Shown: in pieces, positions 24,310 to 33,659 of the stretch
Layout of the letters: each line of letters opens with the position of its first letter
Numbering within the stretch: position 1 is the first letter of the stretch
Translations under genes and position numbers: made by a program
Notes under the pieces: model-generated
Databases searched by the model: none
What the model was told of the DNA's origin: nothing
The model's input: the letters and a program-made list of their open reading frames with translations, nothing else
DNA from: G963665005 sp963665005
GTDB lineage: Bacteria > Bacillota > Clostridia > Christensenellales > SZUA-584
Length of the DNA: 64,000 nt
Assembly: GCA_963665005.2 (NCBI GenBank)
Contig: CAXXTQ010000001.1
Span: 2,790,001 to 2,854,000, forward strand
Reading direction: 5' to 3'

Positions 24310-27300
24310 CTAAAAAGCTGGACAATAAGCTCCGTTTGTTAAATACATGAGAGCTGCTGCCAAAGCAGCAACTATAATTTCTTCACCATATTCACGGAGT
24401 GGATTAGATTCAAATTTTGGGCAAAATTGCATATAATAATCTGGACTAAGAGCAAATTTAGGTGGCAACGGCCTAGTTACGTCATGTGCCTCACCTCTTT
24501 TTTCACCATCCCAATCATGTTGATGAGGATATTTATGACCACCACCGGAAGGCCCATCAATATCTATATCATAGTCGACCATTCCTTTATCATTATAGTA
24601 TCTCCATGTATTATCACTAACTTTTAGCCAATCATTTGGTGACCCTGTTGTGGGTGTTCCGCCTACGAAAATTGGCACCTCTTCCTTTGCCTCCTCAGTC
24701 GCAATCGCTGCTTTCTCATCTTCCTCAACCTTCATCGCATTCGCCGCACGCTTAGTACTTCTATATGCGCCAAGTGCCATAGATGCACCCTTACCCAATA
24801 TTTTGCCTGTCTTATTTTGAATTTTAGCAAGAGATGAATAACCAGCTTCCTCCCACTTCTCACCCATATAATATGCAAGTTTTGACTGTTTCTTAAGGCT
24901 TTTATATGTTGAATACCATTTATTTGCTTGTTTATACAAATCCGCCGATGTAGCGCTATGCCCCGTCGGGTCTGTCATATTTACCGGGTTATTCCCGCAA
25001 TAACCATACAAATGCTGTGTCCACGGGTCATACGCGTTACCCTTGTAGCTGTCTTGGCTCAGGAACCTGCCCGTGCTCGGGTTGTAGAACCTTGCGTTCA
25101 TGTACTGGAGGCCTGTGCTCGTATCCGTAACGCTGCCGGTATACGTTACCTCGTTTAAAAAGCCGCTTGCGCCCGTTTGTTCAAGCTGCCCGAATTCGTC
25201 ATAGCTGTATCCTTTTATGAGCGAACCGTTTGGCTGTATTATCGCCGTAGTGCTTCCGCGCATGTCGTAGTTATAGAAATAGTAATTGTCGGCGTACGGG
25301 TCGGGCGTACCGGGGTCTTGGTCCTCAAAGCGCAGGCTGGCGACTATGTTTCCTCCAAGGTCAAGTATATTTTCCGTCAGAAGAAAGTTATTCGCGTCCG
25401 TGGTGAAAAGTATAGCGCTTCCGCTATAATAATACTTTGTTGTGTCGCTGTTTTCAACCCTTTTTACGCGCTGTCCGGCGGCGTTATATACATTCGTCTC
25501 GCTAAGCGTTGTCTCGCCAGTGGCTGTTATGGATACGCCCGTCAAAGCGTTGAGCATATCGTAGGTGTAATTTGTCGTCTGCGTCTTTATCGTTCCGCCA
25601 AAATCAACTTGCCTCTGCTCCTGCGTCTGGTTGCCGCGCCCGTCGTACGTATAGCTGGCATAACTCTGGCTGTTCTTGGTGGTTGCGGTCATCTGGTTAA
25701 ACTGGTTATAGCTGTACACGAAACTATCCGTACCGTCGCTCATTGTCAGGCGGTTTCCCACATCGTCGTAAGTATAATCCTTTGTCTCGCTTCCGATAGC
25801 CGCTTGTGTAAGCCTGCCGATGCTGTCATATGTAAAGCTTTTGTTTACCGTTGCTGCTGTGCCGTAATTAGTATAAGCGGTCTCCGCCATGATAAATCCG
25901 CGGTCGTCATACGTCATTGTATATTCTTCTTTTTTCGTGCCCGTCGGCGAACCGTCCACGTGGTCTGTATATGTTATCTTTGTCGTAAGCCCTGCGTCGT
26001 TTATCTCATAAGCCGTTTTTATATAGCTGGTGCCGTCGTCAGAAAACTCACGGAAATTCTTCATATGGTCTAGGTCGCCGTTAGCCTTATATACATACTC
26101 GCGTACCGTGTCGGCGTATTCAGGAGTCGTATCAAGCGCTAGCTTGATATATCGGATGCGCCCATAATCGTCGTAATCATACTTAAGATAACGAACTGCG
26201 CTAGCTTTTGTATATTCAATAAGCACTACTCTGTCGGCATCGTCGTATTCGTAGTCAATGCTAAGACCGCCGTTTAACAAGTCTCCTTCTGTTATAGTGC
26301 TTACCCTGCCCATTTCATCATAGCTGTACGCTGTCGATTCCTCAGCCGTGCCGTGATAAACGCTCTCAAGCGTGACGTTGCCGTTATCGTCATACGTATA
26401 AACTATATAATCATCGCTGTTTGTGCTCGTGATTTCAGCCGCTTCGTAATAGTCAATACGCGTTACCTGCCCCAGGCTGTTATACGTATACTTTTCTTTG
26501 GTATTGTCGTTGCGTGTAACTATGCTCGGCCTGAAGTTCGCATCATAGCTATAACTCATCTCCATAACAACGCTGTCGCCCGTATTGCCTTCGTCATTAT
26601 CTTTTACCTTACGCCCTAATTCATCAAACCAGGCTTGGCTAACAAGTGCATTTGCAGTAACAAAATCATTGTTATCATTAATAGTCGAATGCTTGACGCT
26701 GTTTTTTATGTATCCGTCGGTATCAACAAAATCATATTCATAAGCAGTTGCCAAATACGGGTCTATCCCGTCATTTTCGTCAACATCATAAGGATTATCC
26801 TGTTTAACAAGCTCAAGCCTTGAGATATCGTCGTATTCATAAATTGTCGTATATCCTTCTCCGTCCGTAACAGACAACTGGTTGCCAAGAAGGTCATATG
26901 TAAACGTTGTTTCGATATTCTCTCCCGTCGGGTCAACAATTGTTTTGGTAGTTCTTCCGAGTGCATCATATTCCGCTTCAGATTCTCTGCCCGCGTTGTC
27001 CGTAACTTTGATACAGTTACCGATTAAGTCATATTCATATTGCGCAGTCACAATCTCGCTGGTACCGTCAGAAATATAAGTTTTTAAAAGCCTTCCCGCG
27101 ATATCATAGTATTCTATGCTTTGTGCTCCCGTTCCGTCCGTCTTAACAACCTTATCAGCATCGTTGCCGCTTGCGTCGCCTGTGCCGGCGTTGTTGTCGC
27201 TGTCCCATTTCAGATACTGTATGCTGTTTGTGCTGCTGTCCGGATACGTTGCCCCAGTCAGGCGGTATAGATCATCATACGCAAAGTCAACTTCATGCCC

Positions 27301-30300
27301 CATGCGGTCAGTCGTTTCCGTTACGCTCCCCGCAAGATCATATTCAATAAAAGAAACCTCGTCATCAGGATATGTTGTCTTAACGCTTCTGCCCAGCCTG
27401 TCGTAATATGTTTTTGTGCTGTTGCTCATTGCATCCGTGCTTATAACACGCATGAAATAGTCGTCAATATCGAATTCATAAGCATACGTCACAGAAGTAC
27501 GCTCATATACACCGTCATCGTAATCCTTTATCTGCGTAACGCGCCCTTTGTCGTCATAAGTATACCTTATCTGATTACCGAAATCGCCTTCGACTTGCGT
27601 CAGATATCCGCTGTCTCCGTTCACTGTGCTGTACGTATTCGTTGTAACCTTGCCCTTCGGGTCGGTAACCGTCAGCACATTCCCATTGCCGTCGTAAGTG
27701 TAATAGGTTGTTAACGTTTCTGTGCTACGTTTCTTTACGCCGATACTCGCCGGTTTGTTAAAGCTGTTGTATGTTCCGTAAGTTGTAAGTGAACCATCCG
27801 GCCCGCTTATGCTTGTAATGTTTCCTTGCGAATCATAGTAATAATAATAGTAAATATACTCTGCTGTTGTACCGCCTTCAATATAATTCTGATAATTCAT
27901 TCCTGTAACTAAAAAGTCGTTATTATAAGTATAATAAATACTTTGGTTTAGTGCATTTGTCTTTTTATATATCAATCCGTCATCATTATATTCATATTTG
28001 ATTGATACATCATATTTATTGGTTATAGTAGTTCTGTTTTGTTCCTCTCCGATGTCCGCATATGTAAAATCATAATAATCATCTGTAGCATCCGTTATTT
28101 CTGAAACTCTTTCAGACGCATCATAGCTGATATCTGTCTCGATTTGTTCAGGGTCTTTTATAGTAACCAGTTTTTTATCTGCCGTTTCATCATATGTAAA
28201 AACTTCTTCATAGGTAACGCTGTCTTCAACCGTTGTATATGCGCGCGTAAGCCTGTCGTTGCTGTCGTATTCATAATTATATGTAATGCTTACAGGATTT
28301 TCAGCAACATCTTCTGTCCACGTAATACTTTCAAGCATATCCGGATGCTCATTAACATATGTATAATCCGGATCCTCAGGTTCCGCTCCTGCTACAGAAT
28401 ATGTTAAAGCAACTTTTTCCCCTACAGTATTTTCAACTTCACTCAAGTTTCCTCTTTCATCATAAGAAAAGAGAAGTTCATTCCCGTTGTTATCAGAAAA
28501 GCTTTTAAGTTTCATGCTCTGCGCATCAAAATGATAAATAATATTATCCTTGCGTTTGATTTGGTACTCATCGAGAGTACTGTTATATGTCAGTTCCATA
28601 AACGTACCAACCGCAGGATTATATACGCTACCGTTTTTAACAAATCTATGGAAACTGCCGTCACCGTCTTTTAGTATCATCCCGCTTTCCGAGCTTCCGC
28701 TGTACTCTTTCATTAAACAAGTATTAAAGCTGAAATCCCACCCGTATCCCATAGGCGTTTTTGTATCTGCCATGCTGTTAAACGTTCTTCTCATAACAGA
28801 CGCAAAGAATGGGCCGGATACAACCATGTCGGTCGCGCTATATACAAGGTTACCATTCGAAACATTAACGTATCCTGTCCCGCTGCCCGTATTAAATCCG
28901 GTATACCCCCAATAATTTTGCAGGCCAAGACGTTTTTCCACTTCATCTTGAGATACGACAGTTGCCCACGCCTCGTTGGACGGCAGGCTTTCCCTTTCAT
29001 TTCCGCCTATTAATTTGACAGCAGTTACTTTGTAATAAAATGATTGTCCATAATTTAAGTTATAATCGCTCCAGCTATTATCTGACAGCCCCTCAGCTAC
29101 AAGCGTTGAAGCTGAAGGTACAAAATGCGGCGTCATGCTTCTATATACATTGTATACAACGTCTTCCGTTTCGCTCGCTTCCCAGCGCAACAATGTCATA
29201 TAGTTAGCGCCCGGGAATGTCGACAGATTCCACGGCTCATCTACCAGTTTTACCATATGCGGCTGCCCGGCGATTTTTTCTTTTATGCTGAGTTTCCAGC
29301 TATGAAGTTCCGGCGTGCCTGTGCCGTCACTAGTTAGCTCCGCCTTAACGACAATATCTCTTCCGGGAACAGCAATATCCATCCAGTCTTCAAATACACT
29401 CGCATCTCCCGGTTCAATTTCTTCCCAAGTACCGGAAGCTCCGCCTTGCGTTGAAATATAATAAGTAATATCCGTACCGGTTGGCGGGCTTTCTGCTTCT
29501 TCTACCTCAAGACATGCTTTTATTGCATCATTCGAAGTATAGCGCACTGTGCTTTGCACCGTTCCTGTCTGATAATAATTCGTATACACCGGCGCAATTT
29601 TTGAAAGTTTAATGCATTCATTTGCCTCATCATGATAAGTGCACACTAGACCTGTCATCCCTCTTGTGTTTTCAGGAAAAGAATTGTCTACCAGAACAGC
29701 ATTTACATATGTTGTATACCGCACATCTATAGACCACATATCAATAAACGGCGTCAAATCATTTGATGATTTTGTAAGAATCGCGCGTAATTTAACGCTA
29801 TCTCCCACAGGATTATTTGTGAAATATTTTCTGTTCAACAGGTTAACGGTAGTTCCGCCGTCTGCAGAAACAGGCGTTATGCTCTGCCAACTGCTGCCCC
29901 CATCTACAGAAACTTGGTATGCAATGCTTGCATCTCCGGGTATCGTATGGTTAACTATTAAATCAACATAGCTCACGTCTCCCGCAAAACTTTCTTCAAT
30001 ACTTTCAAAACTTCCAGGAGAATCAAATACGCCGCCCGTTTCCGTTAGTCTAATTACATCGCCGTTAAACAATTCGACATTACTAAGATTTTCTATCTTA
30101 TTAACATCTTCAAATACATCTGCAATTTCTAAGGCTTCATATGTTGTGGTGCTATAAAGCTCTTCCTCGGCCGAATCGTTTGACTGTACATACATAAATA
30201 CAACACTGCCTTCAGGATAAACCCATCCGTTGTCGTATTCTGCAGCATTAAAAGTGAACCCGTCGCCTGCCGTTGCTTCGGTATCTTTTAATACATTATT

Positions 30301-33273
30301 TACATACAGTTTCCCGGAAGATATTCCGGCAATACCGCCGTCATTTATCTTTTGATATTCAACATCTGTACTCGATGAACTTATTACATACTGGTCAATG
30401 TCCCCTGTGTCTGGCTTGTATCCGTCAGGATCATATCCGCCCGGCACATCTATTTGCAATCCAGCAGGTACATTAACACTATCACTCGTTTTTAACACCG
30501 TTATTGAATCTGTAACTTCATTGCCAACTTCATCGCATGCTCTTATTTGCAATGTGTAGTTTTCGTCTTCTATTAATCCAGTGGTATCCCATTCGTATAT
30601 AATTTGATTATTAACTGTGCTATTGCTTGATGTTAAAACCTCAAAACTTGAAGGAGCAGTGCCAAAGCCGTACTCTAATACCCATTCGTCAAAATCACTG
30701 CAGCCATCGTTATTTTCTACTGTCGCATTCACATATACAATTCCATTTATAGCGTCTTCATCCTCCGGCTCGTTAATTACTGCGTTCGGCGGTGTTTCAT
30801 CGAACCAGTAAGTATCAGAAGCCTCTACGCCCTCATTGTCACCACTGTCTACTCCACGTATATATATGGTATTTTCTCCGATATTCAAACTAGCGCTTTG
30901 GATCTCGTATGTTCCTTCTGCCGGATAATTTGAAATTCCCGTCCCGTCAATATCAGTCCAATCTCCTGAATTAATTTTATATTGTACTTTATTTAAATTG
31001 TCTCCGTCATCAGTAATTCCGCTCCAGCTTATAGTCGGTGTATCATCATTTGTATATGTATCCGGGCTTACGCTATAACTCGTTGGTGCAGCGGGAGGCG
31101 TATAATCGCCAATTAGGATTGGGTCTGACTCTCTTGGTTCGCTATAGTTGTTATTATTATCATAAACCTTAACTCTAAATTTATATGTTGTATTATCGCC
31201 TAATGAATTATAAGTATATTCAGACGCTGTCACAGTGTGTGCATCTCCCCACCCGGTTACGCTTGTATATCTTTCCACTACATAATTTTTAGTTCCCGAA
31301 GCGCCTGGTATCGGCACATCAGTTACATCAGACCAATCTACCTTAATGCTGCCCGTTGCTCCAGAAAACGTCTCAGTTAATGAAATAGTAGTTGGTTCGG
31401 GCGGGCGGGATCTGTCCGGAACAGTTTTCTCGGTTGCCGAAGGATAAGTATATTGCCCATATTCATTTGCTGCTCTTATAGAAAAAAGATGTTTTCCGCT
31501 AGGTATATTGTTTAAAGTGCATGAAGTGCTGCCTAGTGTTAATGTATAAACTCCATCAAGATATACATAATAAGCTGTTGCCCCCGGTACAGCAGCCCAA
31601 CTTAAATTCGCATAACCTGTGCCTGAATTGATAGCATTTCCATAAGTACTAACAGTTGGCGCGCTTGGTTTAGCTGCATGAACAATCTGTAGATAAGGTT
31701 TTGTTGAGCCATCTGATGAAACAAAGCGTCTATATTTTCTGTCTGTTGTGCTTTCATATTTCTCTTTTAACATGAATCCATAATTCGAGCATGTTCCTTT
31801 ATACCATAAGGATACTAAATACTTAACATTAAATGTATACCAGTTTGCTCCATTTACAAGCTCCGAATCATATGGAGCAGATGCATAATTCGGTTTATTA
31901 GACCAATTTAAGGTCGAATCAGTCCACGCTTCCTGTATTCTATGCAGATCTATATATGCATTAGATGTATATCCTGAATCTTCATATGCTTTATATATTG
32001 CTGAATATATTAAGCCGCCGTTTATATCAAATAAAGGATGTCTAACAAATGATCTTGTTAACTCTGAAGAACTTGGCCTGCAAATACGCAAATGTGTACT
32101 CGTATAGTATTCGGAAGTCGGATAAGCACTATTAGCATATGTATCATATTGGTATGACGGAGAACTGTAAGTATTTGTGTATGTAGGATCAATTATCACT
32201 GGATAAACGGTGCTTTCATCTTCAAGAAAAGTTTTATCTGCTACAACTGTGATTATATACTCACCTTCATTTTCTCCGGCCGACAGCTTATAACTTACAG
32301 CTTCGCTGAAATGTTCGCCTTCTAGCTTTTCTTCTCCGTCATACGAATCATACATGTACATCTCAGGAAATATACCTGCAATTTCTTCTGAATCTGTATA
32401 CTTTAAAATAATACGTCCGTCTTCTAATAATTCAGGCTGGACTCCATTCAGTTTTAACATAAACTGAAATTCATTTTGCCCTGTGTTTTTGTTTAAAACA
32501 ATCTCTTCCTTTATTCCCGTGTCAGTTGCCATATATACTAACTCTATATCTTCATCAAATCCGCTGTTATACGTTATAGATTTTACGATTTCCTCTGCTG
32601 CCCCTTGCTCTAAAGCTTTATCCTTTTCGCTGCTATTTTTAAACTTTATATCGTTTTTAATAAAATCAATATAGGCTTTATTTATAACACCGCTATATGC
32701 ATTTTTCCCTTCTTTTGACAAATCTATTGCTTGAATCGGTTTCATCTCTAAATTATAATTATCAAAAACCAACTGTACCGGCACATCGTCCGCTATATTT
32801 TCCGGCAGATATACGTCAAAAGAATTAGATTTGTTTGTATATCCATATCCTTCATTCTTTTTTTCATCACTCACTTGCACTAACTGGCTGTCAATTTCTT
32901 TCAGATTACCATTTTGATCTTTGTATCTTACCGGTGTCCCAAATATATATGCTGTTTTTGTATTATCAGGATTTTGAAAAATAGTAGTAAACTCATCACA
33001 CTCTTCATCTATCTTTATTGGCTTGTTCTCATTTATGGCTTGTTCTAAATAAGGTGAGGCTGGCTCTTGTGTGTATGGCTCATCACTTTCCGGAGCAGTT
33101 TCTTCTTCACTTAGAGGTGGCGTCTCTATATTTTGAACCTCTCTTGGTTCTTCTGCAAAAGCTGTCCTTACATTATCTCCAAAAGGCAAGCCGTAGCTAT
33201 AAAAAAACATGGATACCGTGAGCACCCATGCAAAAATCTTTCTATATAAATGTCTTCCATTTGATAATAACAT
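24310..33273 (-). CDS. Full-length secreted Rhs/YD-repeat polymorphic toxin (WapA-like)
   Basis: A 2987-residue exported protein. Residues 1-41 are a Sec signal with an AFA-type cleavage site. Then come a DNRLRE-like domain (about 365-530), fibronectin III-like and Ig-like repeats (about 535-830 and 1340-1440), the Rhs N-terminal region (about 1465-1550, VNVSNGNLVYSATDM), a long array of YD repeats (about 1580-2660), the Rhs core ending in DPTGH near 2771, and a variable tip of about 215 residues with WRYYNDKGMVDYD and a His-rich GGGHKYPHQHDW segment. The YD shell encloses the tip and releases it during contact-dependent killing. The tip's activity is not recognised. An AAGGAG site precedes ATG. 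Confidence 0.93.
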   Translation of the reverse strand: MLLSNGRHLYRKIFAWVLTVSMFFYSYGLPFGDNVRTAFAEEPREVQNIETPPLSEEETAPESDEPYTQEPASPYLEQAINENKPIKIDEECDEFTTIFQNPDNTKTAYIFGTPVRYKDQNGNLKEIDSQLVQVSDEKKNEGYGYTNKSNSFDVYLPENIADDVPVQLVFDNYNLEMKPIQAIDLSKEGKNAYSGVINKAYIDFIKNDIKFKNSSEKDKALEQGAAEEIVKSITYNSGFDEDIELVYMATDTGIKEEIVLNKNTGQNEFQFMLKLNGVQPELLEDGRIILKYTDSEEIAGIFPEMYMYDSYDGEEKLEGEHFSEAVSYKLSAGENEGEYIITVVADKTFLEDESTVYPVIIDPTYTNTYSSPSYQYDTYANSAYPTSEYYTSTHLRICRPSSSELTRSFVRHPLFDINGGLIYSAIYKAYEDSGYTSNAYIDLHRIQEAWTDSTLNWSNKPNYASAPYDSELVNGANWYTFNVKYLVSLWYKGTCSNYGFMLKEKYESTTDRKYRRFVSSDGSTKPYLQIVHAAKPSAPTVSTYGNAINSGTGYANLSWAAVPGATAYYVYLDGVYTLTLGSTSCTLNNIPSGKHLFSIRAANEYGQYTYPSATEKTVPDRSRPPEPTTISLTETFSGATGSIKVDWSDVTDVPIPGASGTKNYVVERYTSVTGWGDAHTVTASEYTYNSLGDNTTYKFRVKVYDNNNNYSEPRESDPILIGDYTPPAAPTSYSVSPDTYTNDDTPTISWSGITDDGDNLNKVQYKINSGDWTDIDGTGISNYPAEGTYEIQSASLNIGENTIYIRGVDSGDNEGVEASDTYWFDETPPNAVINEPEDEDAINGIVYVNATVENNDGCSDFDEWVLEYGFGTAPSSFEVLTSSNSTVNNQIIYEWDTTGLIEDENYTLQIRACDEVGNEVTDSITVLKTSDSVNVPAGLQIDVPGGYDPDGYKPDTGDIDQYVISSSSTDVEYQKINDGGIAGISSGKLYVNNVLKDTEATAGDGFTFNAAEYDNGWVYPEGSVVFMYVQSNDSAEEELYSTTTYEALEIADVFEDVNKIENLSNVELFNGDVIRLTETGGVFDSPGSFESIEESFAGDVSYVDLIVNHTIPGDASIAYQVSVDGGSSWQSITPVSADGGTTVNLLNRKYFTNNPVGDSVKLRAILTKSSNDLTPFIDMWSIDVRYTTYVNAVLVDNSFPENTRGMTGLVCTYHDEANECIKLSKIAPVYTNYYQTGTVQSTVRYTSNDAIKACLEVEEAESPPTGTDITYYISTQGGASGTWEEIEPGDASVFEDWMDIAVPGRDIVVKAELTSDGTGTPELHSWKLSIKEKIAGQPHMVKLVDEPWNLSTFPGANYMTLLRWEASETEDVVYNVYRSMTPHFVPSASTLVAEGLSDNSWSDYNLNYGQSFYYKVTAVKLIGGNERESLPSNEAWATVVSQDEVEKRLGLQNYWGYTGFNTGSGTGYVNVSNGNLVYSATDMVVSGPFFASVMRRTFNSMADTKTPMGYGWDFSFNTCLMKEYSGSSESGMILKDGDGSFHRFVKNGSVYNPAVGTFMELTYNSTLDEYQIKRKDNIIYHFDAQSMKLKSFSDNNGNELLFSYDERGNLSEVENTVGEKVALTYSVAGAEPEDPDYTYVNEHPDMLESITWTEDVAENPVSITYNYEYDSNDRLTRAYTTVEDSVTYEEVFTYDETADKKLVTIKDPEQIETDISYDASERVSEITDATDDYYDFTYADIGEEQNRTTITNKYDVSIKYEYNDDGLIYKKTNALNQSIYYTYNNDFLVTGMNYQNYIEGGTTAEYIYYYYYYDSQGNITSISGPDGSLTTYGTYNSFNKPASIGVKKRSTETLTTYYTYDGNGNVLTVTDPKGKVTTNTYSTVNGDSGYLTQVEGDFGNQIRYTYDDKGRVTQIKDYDDGVYERTSVTYAYEFDIDDYFMRVISTDAMSNSTKTYYDRLGRSVKTTYPDDEVSFIEYDLAGSVTETTDRMGHEVDFAYDDLYRLTGATYPDSSTNSIQYLKWDSDNNAGTGDASGNDADKVVKTDGTGAQSIEYYDIAGRLLKTYISDGTSEIVTAQYEYDLIGNCIKVTDNAGRESEAEYDALGRTTKTIVDPTGENIETTFTYDLLGNQLSVTDGEGYTTIYEYDDISRLELVKQDNPYDVDENDGIDPYLATAYEYDFVDTDGYIKNSVKHSTINDNNDFVTANALVSQAWFDELGRKVKDNDEGNTGDSVVMEMSYSYDANFRPSIVTRNDNTKEKYTYNSLGQVTRIDYYEAAEITSTNSDDYIVYTYDDNGNVTLESVYHGTAEESTAYSYDEMGRVSTITEGDLLNGGLSIDYEYDDADRVVLIEYTKASAVRYLKYDYDDYGRIRYIKLALDTTPEYADTVREYVYKANGDLDHMKNFREFSDDGTSYIKTAYEINDAGLTTKITYTDHVDGSPTGTKKEEYTMTYDDRGFIMAETAYTNYGTAATVNKSFTYDSIGRLTQAAIGSETKDYTYDDVGNRLTMSDGTDSFVYSYNQFNQMTATTKNSQSYASYTYDGRGNQTQEQRQVDFGGTIKTQTTNYTYDMLNALTGVSITATGETTLSETNVYNAAGQRVKRVENSDTTKYYYSGSAILFTTDANNFLLTENILDLGGNIVASLRFEDQDPGTPDPYADNYYFYNYDMRGSTTAIIQPNGSLIKGYSYDEFGQLEQTGASGFLNEVTYTGSVTDTSTGLQYMNARFYNPSTGRFLSQDSYKGNAYDPWTQHLYGYCGNNPVNMTDPTGHSATSADLYKQANKWYSTYKSLKKQSKLAYYMGEKWEEAGYSSLAKIQNKTGKILGKGASMALGAYRSTKRAANAMKVEEDEKAAIATEEAKEEVPIFVGGTPTTGSPNDWLKVSDNTWRYYNDKGMVDYDIDIDGPSGGGHKYPHQHDWDGEKRGEAHDVTRPLPPKFALSPDYYMQFCPKFESNPLREYGEEIIVAALAAALMYLTNGAYCPAF

Positions 33274-33334
33274 AACACAATCTCCTTAATAATAAATTAT
33301 TTCGGTATTGCACAATATGCCTTATATTCATTAT

Positions 33335-33362
33335 ATTATCATATTATATTAATATATGTCAA
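33335..33362 (-). promoter_or_regulatory. Possible promoter of the Rhs gene
   Basis: On the minus strand TTGACA (33357-33362), a 16-base spacer and GATAAT (33335-33340), in a very AT-rich stretch 62 bases before the Rhs ATG. The rest of 33274-33659 holds no gene I can support, only a short palindrome AGAGGCCTCT at 33574-33583. Confidence 0.5.
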
Positions 33363-33659
33363 TATTTTTACTATATTGGCTTTAATTTCAGGACATATTC
33401 GTATTTTTTTCTGATTTTCTTTCTTTTTTCTTTGTAAATTATTGATATGGAGGGTTTGGAGTGACGGTATTTCTTAATTAAAATGAGGCTTATTGCTTAT
33501 TCTTTGGAGCTTCTCGAGGCATTTTAAGCCCCTCTTTGCATCTGGCAAGTGTTTATACATAAAATATATTCAAGAGGCCTCTATGGATATCTATAACTTC
33601 AGCGTAGTTGGAAATTTTATCATTTTATGATATCATTAATAAAAACTATGAGGCACAAT

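Noticed and set aside
25177..26073. Long plus-strand open frame of 298 codons inside the Rhs gene
   Set aside because: It is the antisense of the conserved YD-repeat and core region, without start signals or any protein family pattern.
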